A stretch of DNA of 64,000 nt from an uncultured Paracoccaceae bacterium (GTDB lineage Bacteria; Pseudomonadota; Alphaproteobacteria; Rhodobacterales; Rhodobacteraceae). The position numbers and the translations under genes are program-made. The notes below the pieces were generated by a model. It saw nothing but the letters and a program-made list of their open reading frames with translations. It did no database searches and was not told the DNA's origin. Each line of letters begins with the position of its first letter. Positions within the stretch are counted from its first letter, which is position 1. Of the stretch, positions 37,259 to 45,600 are shown piece after piece. Where the stretch lies: the NCBI GenBank assembly GCA_947497185.1, contig CANMFL010000004.1, positions 372,001 to 436,000 on the forward strand, in the 5' to 3' direction.

Positions 37259-38461
37259 ATGGCGATGATCGAAGGGTTAACCCACCTCGGGCTGGGCAAA
37301 TTGGACGACGGGCGCACATTGTTGCCGCGCGTTTTGCCGGGCGAAGAAGTGAGTGTTGACCAAGATGGCACTGTCCGCATTATCACGCCGTCTGTGGATC
37401 GTGTCGCGGCGCCGTGTCGTCATTTCAAGACCTGTGGCGGTTGCGCGATGCAGCACGCCAATGACGATTTTGTCGCGAATTGGAAGCAAGAGATCGTGCG
37501 CAAAGCGGTCACTGCTCAGGGACTAACGACGGAATTTCGTGAGATCCAGACGTCACCAGCCCAGTCGCGGCGTCGGGCAAAGTTTGCCGGACAGCGCACG
37601 AAAAAGGGTGTGATGCTTGGGTTCTATGCGAAGGGTTCGGACACGATTATTGCGGTGCCTGATTGCCAGTTGATCACGGTCGGATTGCATGATGCGCGTC
37701 CTGCGCTAGAGGCGTTGATTATGATCGCGGCGTCGCGCAAGTCGCATGTTTCGTTCACGGTGACGGAAACGGCTGTTGGGCCGGATGTCAGTGTTGAGAC
37801 TGAAAAAGAGTTAACATCGCAGTTGCGGATGGAGCTGGCTGTGTTTGCCCAGAAGCATGGTTTGTCGCGGCTGGTTTGGCAGGACGAGGTGATTGTTACG
37901 ATGCAACCGCCTGCGCAGGACTTTGGCGGTGTGACCGCTGTTCCGCCTGCTGGTGCGTTTTTGCAGGCGACAAAGCATGGCGAGGCGGCATTGCGTGATG
38001 CGGTGTCAGAGATCACGGCAGGTGCGAACCGGATTATTGATCTGTTTGCGGGGTCCGGTACTTTTGCTTTGCCGCTGTCGAAAGGCGCAGAAATTCATGC
38101 GGTTGAGGGTGAGGCGGACATGATCGCAGCGCTTGATCGCGGGTGGCGTGACGGCAAAAACCTGAAGCGGGTGACGTCAGAGACACGCGATTTGTTCCGT
38201 CGTCCGCTCGAGCCGGATGAGTTGCGTAAGTTTGATGCGGCTGTGATTGATCCGCCACGTGCAGGCGCCGAGGCGCAGATCGCGACGCTGGCTGTGAGTG
38301 CGATCAAGAAGGTTGCGATGGTGTCGTGTAACCCTGTGACCTTTGCGCGTGACGCAAAAACACTGGTTGCCGCCGGATTTACGCTGAACTGGTTACAGGT
38401 TGTTGATCAGTTCCGCTGGTCGCCGCATGTTGAGGTTGTTGGTAGCTTCACGCGAAAGTGA
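37259..38461 (+). CDS. Class I SAM-dependent RNA methyltransferase (TrmA/RlmD family)
   Basis: A 400-residue 23S rRNA or tRNA uracil-5 methyltransferase-like protein. A short TRAM-like N-terminus is followed by an iron-sulfur motif with CRHFKTCGGCAMQH (CX5CGGC) near residue 58. The SAM-binding loop DLFAGSGTFALPLS lies near residue 260 and the catalytic end has IDPPRAGAEAQI and the nucleophile-Cys motif MVSCNPVTFARD. Family member cannot be named further: RlmD-like is most likely. It follows the exporter pair by five bases and may be co-transcribed. Confidence 0.9.
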   Translation: MAMIEGLTHLGLGKLDDGRTLLPRVLPGEEVSVDQDGTVRIITPSVDRVAAPCRHFKTCGGCAMQHANDDFVANWKQEIVRKAVTAQGLTTEFREIQTSPAQSRRRAKFAGQRTKKGVMLGFYAKGSDTIIAVPDCQLITVGLHDARPALEALIMIAASRKSHVSFTVTETAVGPDVSVETEKELTSQLRMELAVFAQKHGLSRLVWQDEVIVTMQPPAQDFGGVTAVPPAGAFLQATKHGEAALRDAVSEITAGANRIIDLFAGSGTFALPLSKGAEIHAVEGEADMIAALDRGWRDGKNLKRVTSETRDLFRRPLEPDELRKFDAAVIDPPRAGAEAQIATLAVSAIKKVAMVSCNPVTFARDAKTLVAAGFTLNWLQVVDQFRWSPHVEVVGSFTRK

Positions 38462-38467
38462 ACAACA

Positions 38468-38498
38468 CTTTGATGTAGGGCCTTATAGTAGATCAAAG
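38468..38498. promoter_or_regulatory. Inverted repeat before an L,D-transpeptidase gene
   Basis: CTTTGAT at 38468-38474 and ATCAAAG at 38492-38498 form seven-base inverted repeats 17 bases apart, in the 84-base gap before the YafK-like gene. The segment between contains TTATAGTAG, a possible -10-like region. It could be an operator; nothing confirms it. Confidence 0.3.
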
Positions 38499-38545
38499 TT
38501 AAAGAGTAACATCCGAATAAAGCGGCATAGACCGGCGGTGGGCAG

Positions 38546-39049
38546 ATGAAAATATCGAGACGGACAGTAGTAACAGGTATGGGTGCTGCGGCACTGGCAG
38601 GATGCGCGGCGTCGCCGGACAAGTTCCGGACGTATGACGGGCCACCAGTCACGCGGATTCAGGCATTTAAAGGCAAGCGGAAGTTGCAGCTTTTGAACGG
38701 CGAACGGCTGTTGAAGGACTACAACTTTGAGCTGGGTTTTGAGCCGACCAAACATAAACAATTCGAAGGTGACGGACGCACGCCAGAGGGCGCGTATCTG
38801 ATCGACCGTCGCAATCCGAACAGCAGATTTCACTTGTCGTTGGGAATTTCGTACCCGAATATCAATGACTTGAACTTTGCACGGTCACACGGGCTAAGCC
38901 CTGGTGGTGACATCTTTATTCACGGCACCCCAAATCCGTTTTCCAACGAAAAGGATTGGACTTGGGGCTGTATTGCCGTGACGAATGACGAGATCGAAGA
39001 GATGTACGCGATGGTGCGTAACGGGACGCCGATCTACATTTACCCTTGA
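38546..39049 (+). CDS. YafK-like L,D-transpeptidase, probable Tat lipoprotein
   Basis: A 167-residue periplasmic enzyme of the YkuD fold. The N-terminus has a twin-arginine motif (ISRRTVV) and a lipobox (LAGC, Cys near residue 18), so it is likely a lipid-anchored, Tat-exported protein. The catalytic set is FIHG with His126 and WGCIAV with Cys142, which resembles YafK/DpaA-type enzymes that act on meso-diaminopimelate bonds, including release of lipoprotein from peptidoglycan. Its stop overlaps the stop of the convergent CAP-domain gene by 10 bases. Confidence 0.85.
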   Translation: MKISRRTVVTGMGAAALAGCAASPDKFRTYDGPPVTRIQAFKGKRKLQLLNGERLLKDYNFELGFEPTKHKQFEGDGRTPEGAYLIDRRNPNSRFHLSLGISYPNINDLNFARSHGLSPGGDIFIHGTPNPFSNEKDWTWGCIAVTNDEIEEMYAMVRNGTPIYIYP

Positions 39050-39648
39050 AACGTACTGCCTGCGACGGGAGACCCGAGCGGGCGGATATCAACTGGTGAT
39101 GGTGCTGACAGTGAACCCGGTGCGGAGCCGACGTTCAGCGTCCACCATATTTTGCCAGCCGGTTCTTGATACCACGCAAAGCCGATGCGGCGTGCAGATG
39201 GGTCGAGCAGCACTTCGCGGCTATCGCGGTCTTGGGACCATGCGGCGAGGGTTTCGAGTTCTGTCTCATAGGATTCAGAGATGACTTCACCCAACAACTG
39301 ACCTGTGAAGCCTGCGCGACGTGCGCGGTCCAGTGGCGATGAGCCGTCAGATCCAAACAACCACGGACGGTTTTGCACCGACATGTCGCGGGCGTGTGTT
39401 GCTGCCGCAGCGATCAGGTTCGAATCAAGTGCCACAGGTGTGACGCCCGCAGCCTGACGCAGCGCATTGATGCTTTCTTCCATACGGAACTGGATTGCAT
39501 CGACGTCGTTCGCCCCGATTTGGTAAACGGTCGGTAAAGGCAGGCCATCAGGCCCTATTCGCGCAACGGGTGTGCGGCTAGAACAAGCGGCCAAACCGAA
39601 TGCGGTCAGTCCAAGGATGATTTCGCGTCGAAACATGGGTTTACTCAC
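39040..39648 (-). CDS. CAP/SCP-domain lipoprotein
   Basis: A 202-residue secreted protein with a lipobox near residue 22 (FGLAACSS) and a CAP (cysteine-rich secretory/PR-1) domain covering about residues 45-190: MEESINALRQAAG, LDSNLIAAAATHARDMSVQNR, LGEVISESY and IGFAWYQEPAGKIWWTLNVG. The bacterial CAP domain is of unknown activity, though the His and Glu of the classical cavity are seen in THARDM and LGEVI. It is encoded between and opposite to two L,D-transpeptidase genes. Confidence 0.85.
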   Translation of the reverse strand: MSKPMFRREIILGLTAFGLAACSSRTPVARIGPDGLPLPTVYQIGANDVDAIQFRMEESINALRQAAGVTPVALDSNLIAAAATHARDMSVQNRPWLFGSDGSSPLDRARRAGFTGQLLGEVISESYETELETLAAWSQDRDSREVLLDPSARRIGFAWYQEPAGKIWWTLNVGSAPGSLSAPSPVDIRPLGSPVAGSTFQG

Positions 39649-39811
39649 CTTTATAATGCCTCATCCTAGCTGGATTCCGTGCACACTTCAAACACCGTTC
39701 GGCAACAGTTTGCTAATATAACACGGCTATGACGCAGGTTTTATTGCGCGATTTCAGCAAGGCGATTAAATCTGGGTCAGTCATTTTTGGTATTTCACGG
39801 AGCGCGAGACC

Positions 39812-40402
39812 ATGACGTCCGACTTCAAGTCCTTTTCACGCCGCGGCTTTATGGCTGCGACTGCTGCCACGGTTGGCACGGCCGCTATTGGCCAAACGAA
39901 TAATTCGACCGAACTCGAAACAAATATCGGTCGCGGTGTAAGCCGTAACACCGCATCATTCCGGTCGCTAGATTGGCGTCCGTATTTTGACACGTTGGCT
40001 GATGGCGCGATCTTGTGCGACCTTGAGAGCCGTGTTTTGCATTATTGGTCGCAGGATCAAAGCATCTACAAGCTGTACCCGACATCGGTTCCATTATCAG
40101 AAGACCTGACACGTCGCGGTAAAACCGAAGTGATCCGCAAAGTCGAAGGTCCATCATGGTCACCAACGCCGTCGATGCGTGAACGCAATCCTGAATGGCC
40201 CGCCACGATCGGACCTGGACCGGATAACCCATTGGGAACACACGCTTTGTATCTTAGCTGGCAGTATTACCGTATCCACGGCACGCATGACACACGCAAG
40301 ATTGGTCGTCGGTCATCGAACGGCTGCATCGGTCTGTATAATGAGCACATTCAAGAGCTTTACGCGCTTGTCGGGAATGGTGCGCAGGTCATGTTGATCT
40401 AG
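39812..40402 (+). CDS. L,D-transpeptidase (YkuD), Tat-exported
   Basis: A 196-residue peptidoglycan cross-linking enzyme. A twin-arginine signal (FSRRGFMAATAA) directs folded export. The YkuD catalytic motif is complete: IHGTHD with His156 and RSSNGCIGLYN with Cys171. The domain starts near residue 50 and includes the substrate region SVPLSEDLTRRGKTEV. Family members of this form make 3-3 cross-links. A strong terminator follows 21 bases after the stop. Confidence 0.92.
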   Translation: MTSDFKSFSRRGFMAATAATVGTAAIGQTNNSTELETNIGRGVSRNTASFRSLDWRPYFDTLADGAILCDLESRVLHYWSQDQSIYKLYPTSVPLSEDLTRRGKTEVIRKVEGPSWSPTPSMRERNPEWPATIGPGPDNPLGTHALYLSWQYYRIHGTHDTRKIGRRSSNGCIGLYNEHIQELYALVGNGAQVMLI

Positions 40403-40423
40403 CATCACCACAACAGCCTAACG

Positions 40424-40457
40424 AAAAAAGCCCCGCCAAATCTGGCGGGGCTTTTTT
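40424..40457. terminator. Bidirectional intrinsic terminator
   Basis: A 15-pair stem: AAAAAAGCCCCGCCA, loop AATC, TGGCGGGGCTTTTTT. A-run and T-run flank both sides, so it can end transcription from the L,D-transpeptidase gene (+) and from the convergent lipoprotein gene (-). Confidence 0.95.
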
Positions 40458-40478
40458 GTATTCTGAACGTGTAGGAGT

Positions 40479-41078
40479 TTAGCGACCTACGGAAGAGAAC
40501 TTGCGGCTAGGGTCTGGACCTATGCCCAACCAACCAGCGGTGACGGCTGCAAGGTGACGGGTGATCCGTACCTTCTGGGTCTCGCCGCGTGCAACTGCTT
40601 CAAATGCTTCTCCGCCAACGTAGGCTTCCAAGTCAGCACGAATAAGCTGTGGTTCTGTCAGTGGTTCGCCAGAGCGGGCGTCGACCACTTGGATGACGTA
40701 GCTGATGTTATGAACGGCAGAAGGCGCACGCGCGCGCGTGACTGGCGTCACGGCATGAAATTCTTCCAAAGTGACGTTCAACTGAACGCGGCGGTTGCCA
40801 CGCAATGTTTTTGCGCCTGTCGCGATGCCGTTTTGCAAGATTGCTGCGACTTGCTGTCTGCGATCGCCAGCAGGGTCTTCGTGCCATACGATATCTGCGT
40901 TTGGTGCGTAGCTGTTTGCTTCGGTTGTCGTCAAATTAGACGGAACGGCTACAGTTACTTCGGTGACGTTCCAGCCTTGCGACACAGAGGCTTCAATGCC
41001 GGTGCCATAATCAGTGACCCAGCTACCGGAACATCCTGCGAGTATAACAAGGCACATCGTTAAAATTGTATTTTTCAT
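40479..41078 (-). CDS. Lipoprotein of unknown function
   Basis: A 199-residue exported lipoprotein with a short signal (MKNTILTMCLVILAGCSGS, lipobox LAGC). The mature part has mixed alpha/beta character with no recognised catalytic motif; notable segments are VTEVTVAVPSNLTTTEANSYAPNADIVW in outline, NRRVQLNVTLEEFHAVTP and a C-terminal end AGWLGIGPDPSRKFSSVGR. It resembles small Rhodobacteraceae lipoproteins of uncharacterised families, but I cannot name one securely. The start at 41078 gives a standard lipoprotein signal; 41090 is an alternative. It shares the bidirectional terminator with the L,D-transpeptidase. Confidence 0.72.
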   Translation of the reverse strand: MKNTILTMCLVILAGCSGSWVTDYGTGIEASVSQGWNVTEVTVAVPSNLTTTEANSYAPNADIVWHEDPAGDRRQQVAAILQNGIATGAKTLRGNRRVQLNVTLEEFHAVTPVTRARAPSAVHNISYVIQVVDARSGEPLTEPQLIRADLEAYVGGEAFEAVARGETQKVRITRHLAAVTAGWLGIGPDPSRKFSSVGR

Positions 41079-41174
41079 GGTAGTATCCATCAGAAAGGTT
41101 TTGCTCTTGATGGGATATCGTTCAAGTTTGTCGGAAATTAGACCCTCATGTGGGGACAATCCTATAAAATATGT

Positions 41175-41249
41175 CATGAATGTCTTTTGGCGGCACCGAC
41201 ATAGAGGTGTCCGGCTCAGGTCTGCGAGCAAACGTGAGCCGTTGTTTTT
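41175..41249 (+). ncRNA. Possible small RNA with intrinsic terminator
   Basis: Between the lipoprotein gene and hemH (both minus) a plus-strand terminator appears: CGGCTCA (41212-41218) and TGAGCCG (41235-41241) followed by TTGTTTTTG. No plus-strand gene ends here, so it may close a short plus-strand transcript. A CTATAAAAT box (41162-41170) could be its -10 element. The stem has a 16-base loop, and no RNA family is recognised. Confidence 0.25.
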
Positions 41250-41250
41250 G

Positions 41251-42321
41251 TTACCGTAGCCAGCCGCGCAAATTGCGGTTGATGATTCCAGTCAGCGCGT
41301 TGATGTGCGCAGGGTCATCGTTGAGGCATGGCACATAGGTAAAGTCTTCACCGCCTGCGTGCTCAAACGCTTCTTTGATCTCTTCGTTGATTTCTTCAAG
41401 CGTCTCGATGCAGTCAGCGGAAAAGGCAGGTGCGCAGACGGCGATGTTCTTGATGCCTTCCTCGGACGCCATTTTCGCGACTTCTTTGACGGTGTAAGGT
41501 TTCAGCCATTCTTCACGGCCAAAGACGGATTGGAATGTTGTGCGGATTTGGGTGTCGTCCCAGCCAAGCCGTTCTTTCAACAGGCGTGTCGTTTTCTGGC
41601 ATTGGCAATGGTACGGATCGCCTTCCATTAGGTAGCGTTCCGGCATGCCGTGGTAGGAACAGACGAGAACCTCTGGTTTCTTCTCGGCCTTTGCGTAGGC
41701 GGCTTCGATAGATTTTGCCAAGGCGTCGATATAGGCGGGATCCTCGAAATAGGGATCAACGACTCGCGCGGTTGGCTGCCATGTCTGCTTCATCAATGCC
41801 CGAAAGAACGAGTCGTTGGCTGTGGCTGATGTTGCTCCGGCGTAGTGCGGGTAGAGCGGGAAAAAGAGGATTTTCGTGCAGCCCGCGTCGACCATTTCCT
41901 GAACCTTGGATTTGGTTGTCGGGTTGCCGTAGCGCATACAGAAATCAACGCGCACGTCGTCGCCGTATTCTGCCGCTAGCTTTGCTTTGATCGCCGCTGT
42001 CTGTTTTTTGGTGATGGTAAGAAGCGGGCTTTCGTTGTCTTCTTCGTTCCAGATCGACTTGTACGCCGCACCGGATGCGAAGGGTCGTTTCGACAGGATG
42101 ATCAGTTGCAGGATCGGTTGCCATTTCCATGAGGGCAGATCGACGACGCGCTTGTCGGACAGAAATTCGCTGAGATAGCGGCGCATCGACCAGTAATCCG
42201 TGCTGTCCGGGGTGCCGAGGTTGGCGAGTAGCACACCTACCCGCGCAGGTTTCACTGCAGGGTGGTCGGCTTTTGCGTGAACCGGGCAGGTGGCGGGGCG
42301 TTCTGAGGGCGTGTCATTCAT
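41251..42321 (-). CDS. hemH: Ferrochelatase
   Basis: Inserts ferrous iron into protoporphyrin IX, the last step of haem synthesis. The 356-residue product starts at 42321 (MNDTPSERP); an ATG at 42339 would add six residues. Core motifs are GVLLANLGTPD, RYLSEFLSDKRVVDLP, the LFFPLYPHYAGATSAT block and SYHGMPERYLMEGDPYHCQC, with the catalytic His in the first and the SYHG segment, and the C-terminal PAFSADCIETLEEINEE. Together with hemJ and hemW it gives the window three haem-related genes. It is followed downstream by the lipoprotein gene on the same strand. Confidence 0.95.
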   Translation of the reverse strand: MNDTPSERPATCPVHAKADHPAVKPARVGVLLANLGTPDSTDYWSMRRYLSEFLSDKRVVDLPSWKWQPILQLIILSKRPFASGAAYKSIWNEEDNESPLLTITKKQTAAIKAKLAAEYGDDVRVDFCMRYGNPTTKSKVQEMVDAGCTKILFFPLYPHYAGATSATANDSFFRALMKQTWQPTARVVDPYFEDPAYIDALAKSIEAAYAKAEKKPEVLVCSYHGMPERYLMEGDPYHCQCQKTTRLLKERLGWDDTQIRTTFQSVFGREEWLKPYTVKEVAKMASEEGIKNIAVCAPAFSADCIETLEEINEEIKEAFEHAGGEDFTYVPCLNDDPAHINALTGIINRNLRGWLR

Positions 42322-42352
42322 GTGTTTCGTCCGGTTCATTTGGCTAATTTAG

Positions 42353-43171
42353 CTATTTCAGCGGGGTCTCGTCGGTGCCGAGCGCATCAGCGAGGCGGGT
42401 TGTCGCACTGCCGGGGCGCAACGGTTTTTGCTGGTTCTCGGCGGGCGCCCATCCAGTGAGCGTGATGATTTCAAAGGTCGCAGTGATCCGCACACCGTCT
42501 TCCGCAGGGAAGTTGTCGGCGTAGATGGTCGCGGCCTCGGTCATCACGTTGCGCGGCGTTGGCGATTTGATGCGGTCCGTCAGGGCGTTGGTTTCGCCCA
42601 TTTTGCGCAGGTCGTGCATCAGATGGAATGCGTTGGCGTAGCTGACGTTCAGCGGGATACCGTCCGCGACGGGCAGGGCGAAACCAGCACGTTGCAACAA
42701 GCCGCCAAGATCGCGAATTTCACCCATCGGTGCGATACGCGGGGACAAGCCGCCACTGACGATGATCTCTGCTTCGGCCAGGGCGGTGCGGAGTTCGTTC
42801 AACGTTTGCCCACCAAAGCTGGCGGCGAGGAACAGGCCGTCGGGTTTCAACGCACGACGGCATTGCACAAGCTGCCCGACAGGGTCGTTTGCCCAGTGAA
42901 GTGCAAGCGTGTGTAGCACCAGATCAAAGGCTTCGACATCAAGCGCGAGCGTGTCCTCATCGCAGACGATCGTGGCATCTGGGTACTTGGCCGCCCACAA
43001 ATCGGGGAAACCGGTCACAATCGCGACGTTCGTAAACGTTCTGTTAACCTCGTTGAGTCTTTCCTGAAATTCGTCGGCAACGACGTCATGCAAGAACAAT
43101 GCATCAGGCTCGGCCCGATTGCGATTACGGGTCAGGGCGGTGCGGTCGGTTATATTCGGTGGCGTATCCAT
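42353..43171 (-). CDS. SAM-dependent methyltransferase (NDUFAF5/BioC-like)
   Basis: A 272-residue class I methyltransferase-type protein. Motifs are VTGFPDLW near residue 53, DAFDLVLHTLALHWANDPVGQL around residue 80, and LKPDGLFLAASFGGQTLNELRTAL near residue 108. The overall pattern matches the family of NDUFAF5, which modifies complex I subunits in mitochondria, and bacterial BioC homologues. The substrate is not known from this sequence. It shares a 16-base gap with the divergent ComF gene, so the promoters overlap coding DNA; hemH follows 13 bases after its stop. Confidence 0.85.
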   Translation of the reverse strand: MDTPPNITDRTALTRNRNRAEPDALFLHDVVADEFQERLNEVNRTFTNVAIVTGFPDLWAAKYPDATIVCDEDTLALDVEAFDLVLHTLALHWANDPVGQLVQCRRALKPDGLFLAASFGGQTLNELRTALAEAEIIVSGGLSPRIAPMGEIRDLGGLLQRAGFALPVADGIPLNVSYANAFHLMHDLRKMGETNALTDRIKSPTPRNVMTEAATIYADNFPAEDGVRITATFEIITLTGWAPAENQQKPLRPGSATTRLADALGTDETPLK

Positions 43172-43187
43172 AAGGGGGATTTAGAGC

Positions 43188-43916
43188 GTGCAGAGCTTAA
43201 TGCAAAGTGTCGTTCGTGCGATTTACCCGCCTCAATGTGTCGCGTGTGAAACGCAGACCGAGGCAGAGCACGGATTATGCGGACCGTGCTGGGCGCAAAC
43301 GGCGTTCATCAGCGGGCTGGTTTGCGACACTTGTGGTGCGCCCCAAATGGGGGTGGATCAGGGGGAGCGTGTGCAGTGCGATGAGTGCATGACGATAGCC
43401 CGACCGTGGGATCAGGGGCGGGCTGCATTGGAATACAAGGGGATCGGGCGGCGTCTGGTTCTGGGGTTGAAACACGGGGATCGGTTGGACCTGACATGGC
43501 CTGCGGCGGGGTGGATGGCGGTGCGTGCGGCACCATTATTGCGCGAAAACACCGTAATAGTGCCTGTTCCGCTGCATTGGACGCGCTTGCTCAAGCGGCG
43601 ATATAACCAAGCGGCGGCATTGGCGGTGGACCTTGGGAAGCACTTGAAACGTCCGGTTTTCGTGGACGCGTTAGTGCGGTTAGAGCGCACGAAGCCGCTG
43701 GACGGCGTAGGTCGTGCGGCGCGGTTTGATATGTTGAGTGGTAAAATTCAGCCGCATCCGAAACGCAGTGCTGCCCTGCGCGACAAGTCCATTTTGATCG
43801 TCGATGATGTGATGACGTCTGGCGCGACATTGGCCGCTGCGGCAGAAGCAGCACGGATGGCCGGTGCCGCAAATGTGTCTATTGTTACTCTGGCGCGGGT
43901 GGTCAAGGATACCTAA
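43188..43916 (+). CDS. ComF family phosphoribosyltransferase-like protein
   Basis: A 242-residue protein with an N-terminal double-zinc region (CVACETQ, CGPCW, CDTCGAP, CDECM) and a C-terminal phosphoribosyltransferase fold with the PRPP loop ILIVDDVMTSGATLAAAAEAAR (outlined) and the KRRYNQAAALA segment. ComF is a competence protein needed for DNA uptake in transformable species, and homologues occur widely in species not known to be competent. It begins with GTG at 43188, divergent from the methyltransferase by only 16 bases. Confidence 0.9.
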   Translation: MQSLMQSVVRAIYPPQCVACETQTEAEHGLCGPCWAQTAFISGLVCDTCGAPQMGVDQGERVQCDECMTIARPWDQGRAALEYKGIGRRLVLGLKHGDRLDLTWPAAGWMAVRAAPLLRENTVIVPVPLHWTRLLKRRYNQAAALAVDLGKHLKRPVFVDALVRLERTKPLDGVGRAARFDMLSGKIQPHPKRSAALRDKSILIVDDVMTSGATLAAAAEAARMAGAANVSIVTLARVVKDT

Positions 43917-43949
43917 GTAAGCCGCGACCCAGATAAAAGGACATGCCCG

Positions 43950-44207
43950 ATGGCGACGATTGAAATGTATATGAAACCAACTTGCGGATTTTGCCACGCG
44001 GCGGCCCGTATGCTGGACAGCAAAAAAGCAAGCTACGCGACCATCAACATTCTGGCGCAACCTGAAAAGCGGGCTGAAATGATCCAGCGCGCAAAAGGTG
44101 GTTCAACCGTGCCGCAGATCTTCATCGATGGTAAACACATTGGCGGATATGATGATCTGAATGCGTTGAATGCGCGTGGCAAACTGGATGCGTTGTTGAA
44201 AGCATGA
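43950..44207 (+). CDS. grxC: Glutaredoxin 3
   Basis: An 85-residue dithiol glutaredoxin that passes electrons from glutathione to protein disulfides. The active site reads CGFC (residues 12-15) instead of the usual CPYC; the same CGFC form is known in alphaproteobacteria. The glutathione-binding TVPQIFIDGKHIGGYDDL (cis-Pro region) is intact. It is coupled by a four-base overlap to the amidase gene downstream. Confidence 0.93.
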   Translation: MATIEMYMKPTCGFCHAAARMLDSKKASYATINILAQPEKRAEMIQRAKGGSTVPQIFIDGKHIGGYDDLNALNARGKLDALLKA

Positions 44208-45034
44208 AGATAGCGTTACTTCAGATCACGTCGGGCGATGATCCGGCCGAGAACTTGGAAACCGTATTGGGCATGATGCGCGATGCGGCCTCACAGGACG
44301 CTGAGTTTGTCCTGACGCCTGAAGTGACGAATTGTTTGACGTGGAACCGCGCCCAACAGGACGCGGTTCTACAGCTTGAAGATGACGACGATACGCTGGC
44401 TGCGTTGCGTACCGAGGCAAAGGCGCTGGGCGTTTGGTTGTCGATTGGCTCGCTTGCGTTAAAGACGGGCGACGCGGATGGTCGGTTTGCCAATCGGTCG
44501 TTTATGATTGCCCCTGACGGGTCGATTGCCGGACGCTACGACAAAATCCATATGTTCGACGTGACTGTGTCCGAGGCCGAGACCTACCGCGAATCAAAAG
44601 GGTATCGCCCCGGCGATCAGGCGACATTGGTGAAAACGCCGTTTGGTGGGGTTGGAATGTCAGTTTGTTACGATGTCCGCTTTGCTTATTTGTACCGTCA
44701 GTTGGCACAGGCTGGTGCTGATATTTTGCTGGTGCCTGCCGCGTTTTCACCCGTGACAGGGGCTGCCCATTGGGAAACTTTATTGCGCGCAAGAGCCATA
44801 GAAACAGGGTGTTATGTCTTTGCAGCCGCCCAAACCGGAACATATGACGAGACCGCCGCGCGACCGCGCACGACCTACGGCCATTCATTGGTTGTTAGTC
44901 CGTGGGGCGAGGTTTTGGCGGACGGCGGCACTGACCCGACCTTGGTAATGGTTGATATTGATGTCGCAGAAGTGTCACATGCGCGCAAACGCATCCCCGC
45001 GCTGACACACGACAGAGATTTCGCAGGACCCTGA
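44204..45034 (+). CDS. Nitrilase-superfamily amidohydrolase (Nit/deaminated glutathione amidase type)
   Basis: A 276-residue C-N hydrolase with a complete catalytic triad: Glu in VLTPEVTN near residue 44, Lys in RYDKIHMFDV near residue 112, and Cys in GMSVCYDVRF near residue 150. The FDV motif around the Lys is typical of Nit2/deaminated-glutathione amidase, a repair enzyme that removes deaminated glutathione. Its location next to grxC fits a glutathione-related role. It is coupled by one base to the MarR gene. Confidence 0.88.
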   Translation: MKIALLQITSGDDPAENLETVLGMMRDAASQDAEFVLTPEVTNCLTWNRAQQDAVLQLEDDDDTLAALRTEAKALGVWLSIGSLALKTGDADGRFANRSFMIAPDGSIAGRYDKIHMFDVTVSEAETYRESKGYRPGDQATLVKTPFGGVGMSVCYDVRFAYLYRQLAQAGADILLVPAAFSPVTGAAHWETLLRARAIETGCYVFAAAQTGTYDETAARPRTTYGHSLVVSPWGEVLADGGTDPTLVMVDIDVAEVSHARKRIPALTHDRDFAGP

Positions 45035-45477
45035 TGACCGATGAATCCAATGATCTGGCTGCGACGTTATTCAGCGAGATCTTGGCAGTTGATCAGCTAA
45101 CCCGCGCGAGTGTCACAAAGGTTCTGCCGCGCGGTATGGAGCTGTCCCACTTTTCCGTCCTTAATCACCTTGCCCATAGTGGCGTTGAACGATCACCCGG
45201 CGAACTGGCGCGGACGTTTCATTTGACGCGCGGTGCGATGACAAACACGCTTGGTAAACTTGAGTGGGCCGGATGGGTGCATATTCGCCCTGATTGGGAT
45301 GATGCGCGGCGCAAGATGGTTGCGATTTCGCCTGCGGGTGTGTCGGCGCGGAATGCTGCGATCCAAGCGATTTCCCCAATGATCGCCCAGATCGTCAAAG
45401 ATATTGGTCCGATGCGTGTCCGTGGCGCGTTGCCTGTTTTGCGTGAATTGCGGCAGCGTTTGGCGGATGCGGATTAA
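45034..45477 (+). CDS. MarR-family transcriptional regulator
   Basis: A 147-residue winged-helix protein. MarR-type features are GMELSHFSVLNHLAHSG in the first helices, RSPGELARTFHLTRGAMTNTLGKLEWAGWVHIRPD as the recognition helix and wing (outlined), and DARRKMVAISPAG. Target genes and ligand are unknown; a regulator in the same operon as grxC and the amidase might control them or respond to redox or small molecules. The start overlaps the amidase stop by one base. Confidence 0.88.
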   Translation: MTDESNDLAATLFSEILAVDQLTRASVTKVLPRGMELSHFSVLNHLAHSGVERSPGELARTFHLTRGAMTNTLGKLEWAGWVHIRPDWDDARRKMVAISPAGVSARNAAIQAISPMIAQIVKDIGPMRVRGALPVLRELRQRLADAD

Positions 45478-45600
45478 CCTGCTGTTGCCAGTCGCATTCA
45501 ATAGGATCACGCCAACTTGATGGTGACGCAAGGTGACGGGAACGCTTTGCCTGCGGGCGCGTTAGAGACCCGAGTTCATGACACTGGAAGGACCACACCC

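Noticed and set aside
44334..44349. A 13/16 match to parS inside the nitrilase-family gene (antisense reading F-H-V-K-Q)
   Set aside because: Three mismatches, including one at a position of the inner palindrome, and it lies 37 kb from the two perfect sites inside an unrelated gene. It may be a chance match.
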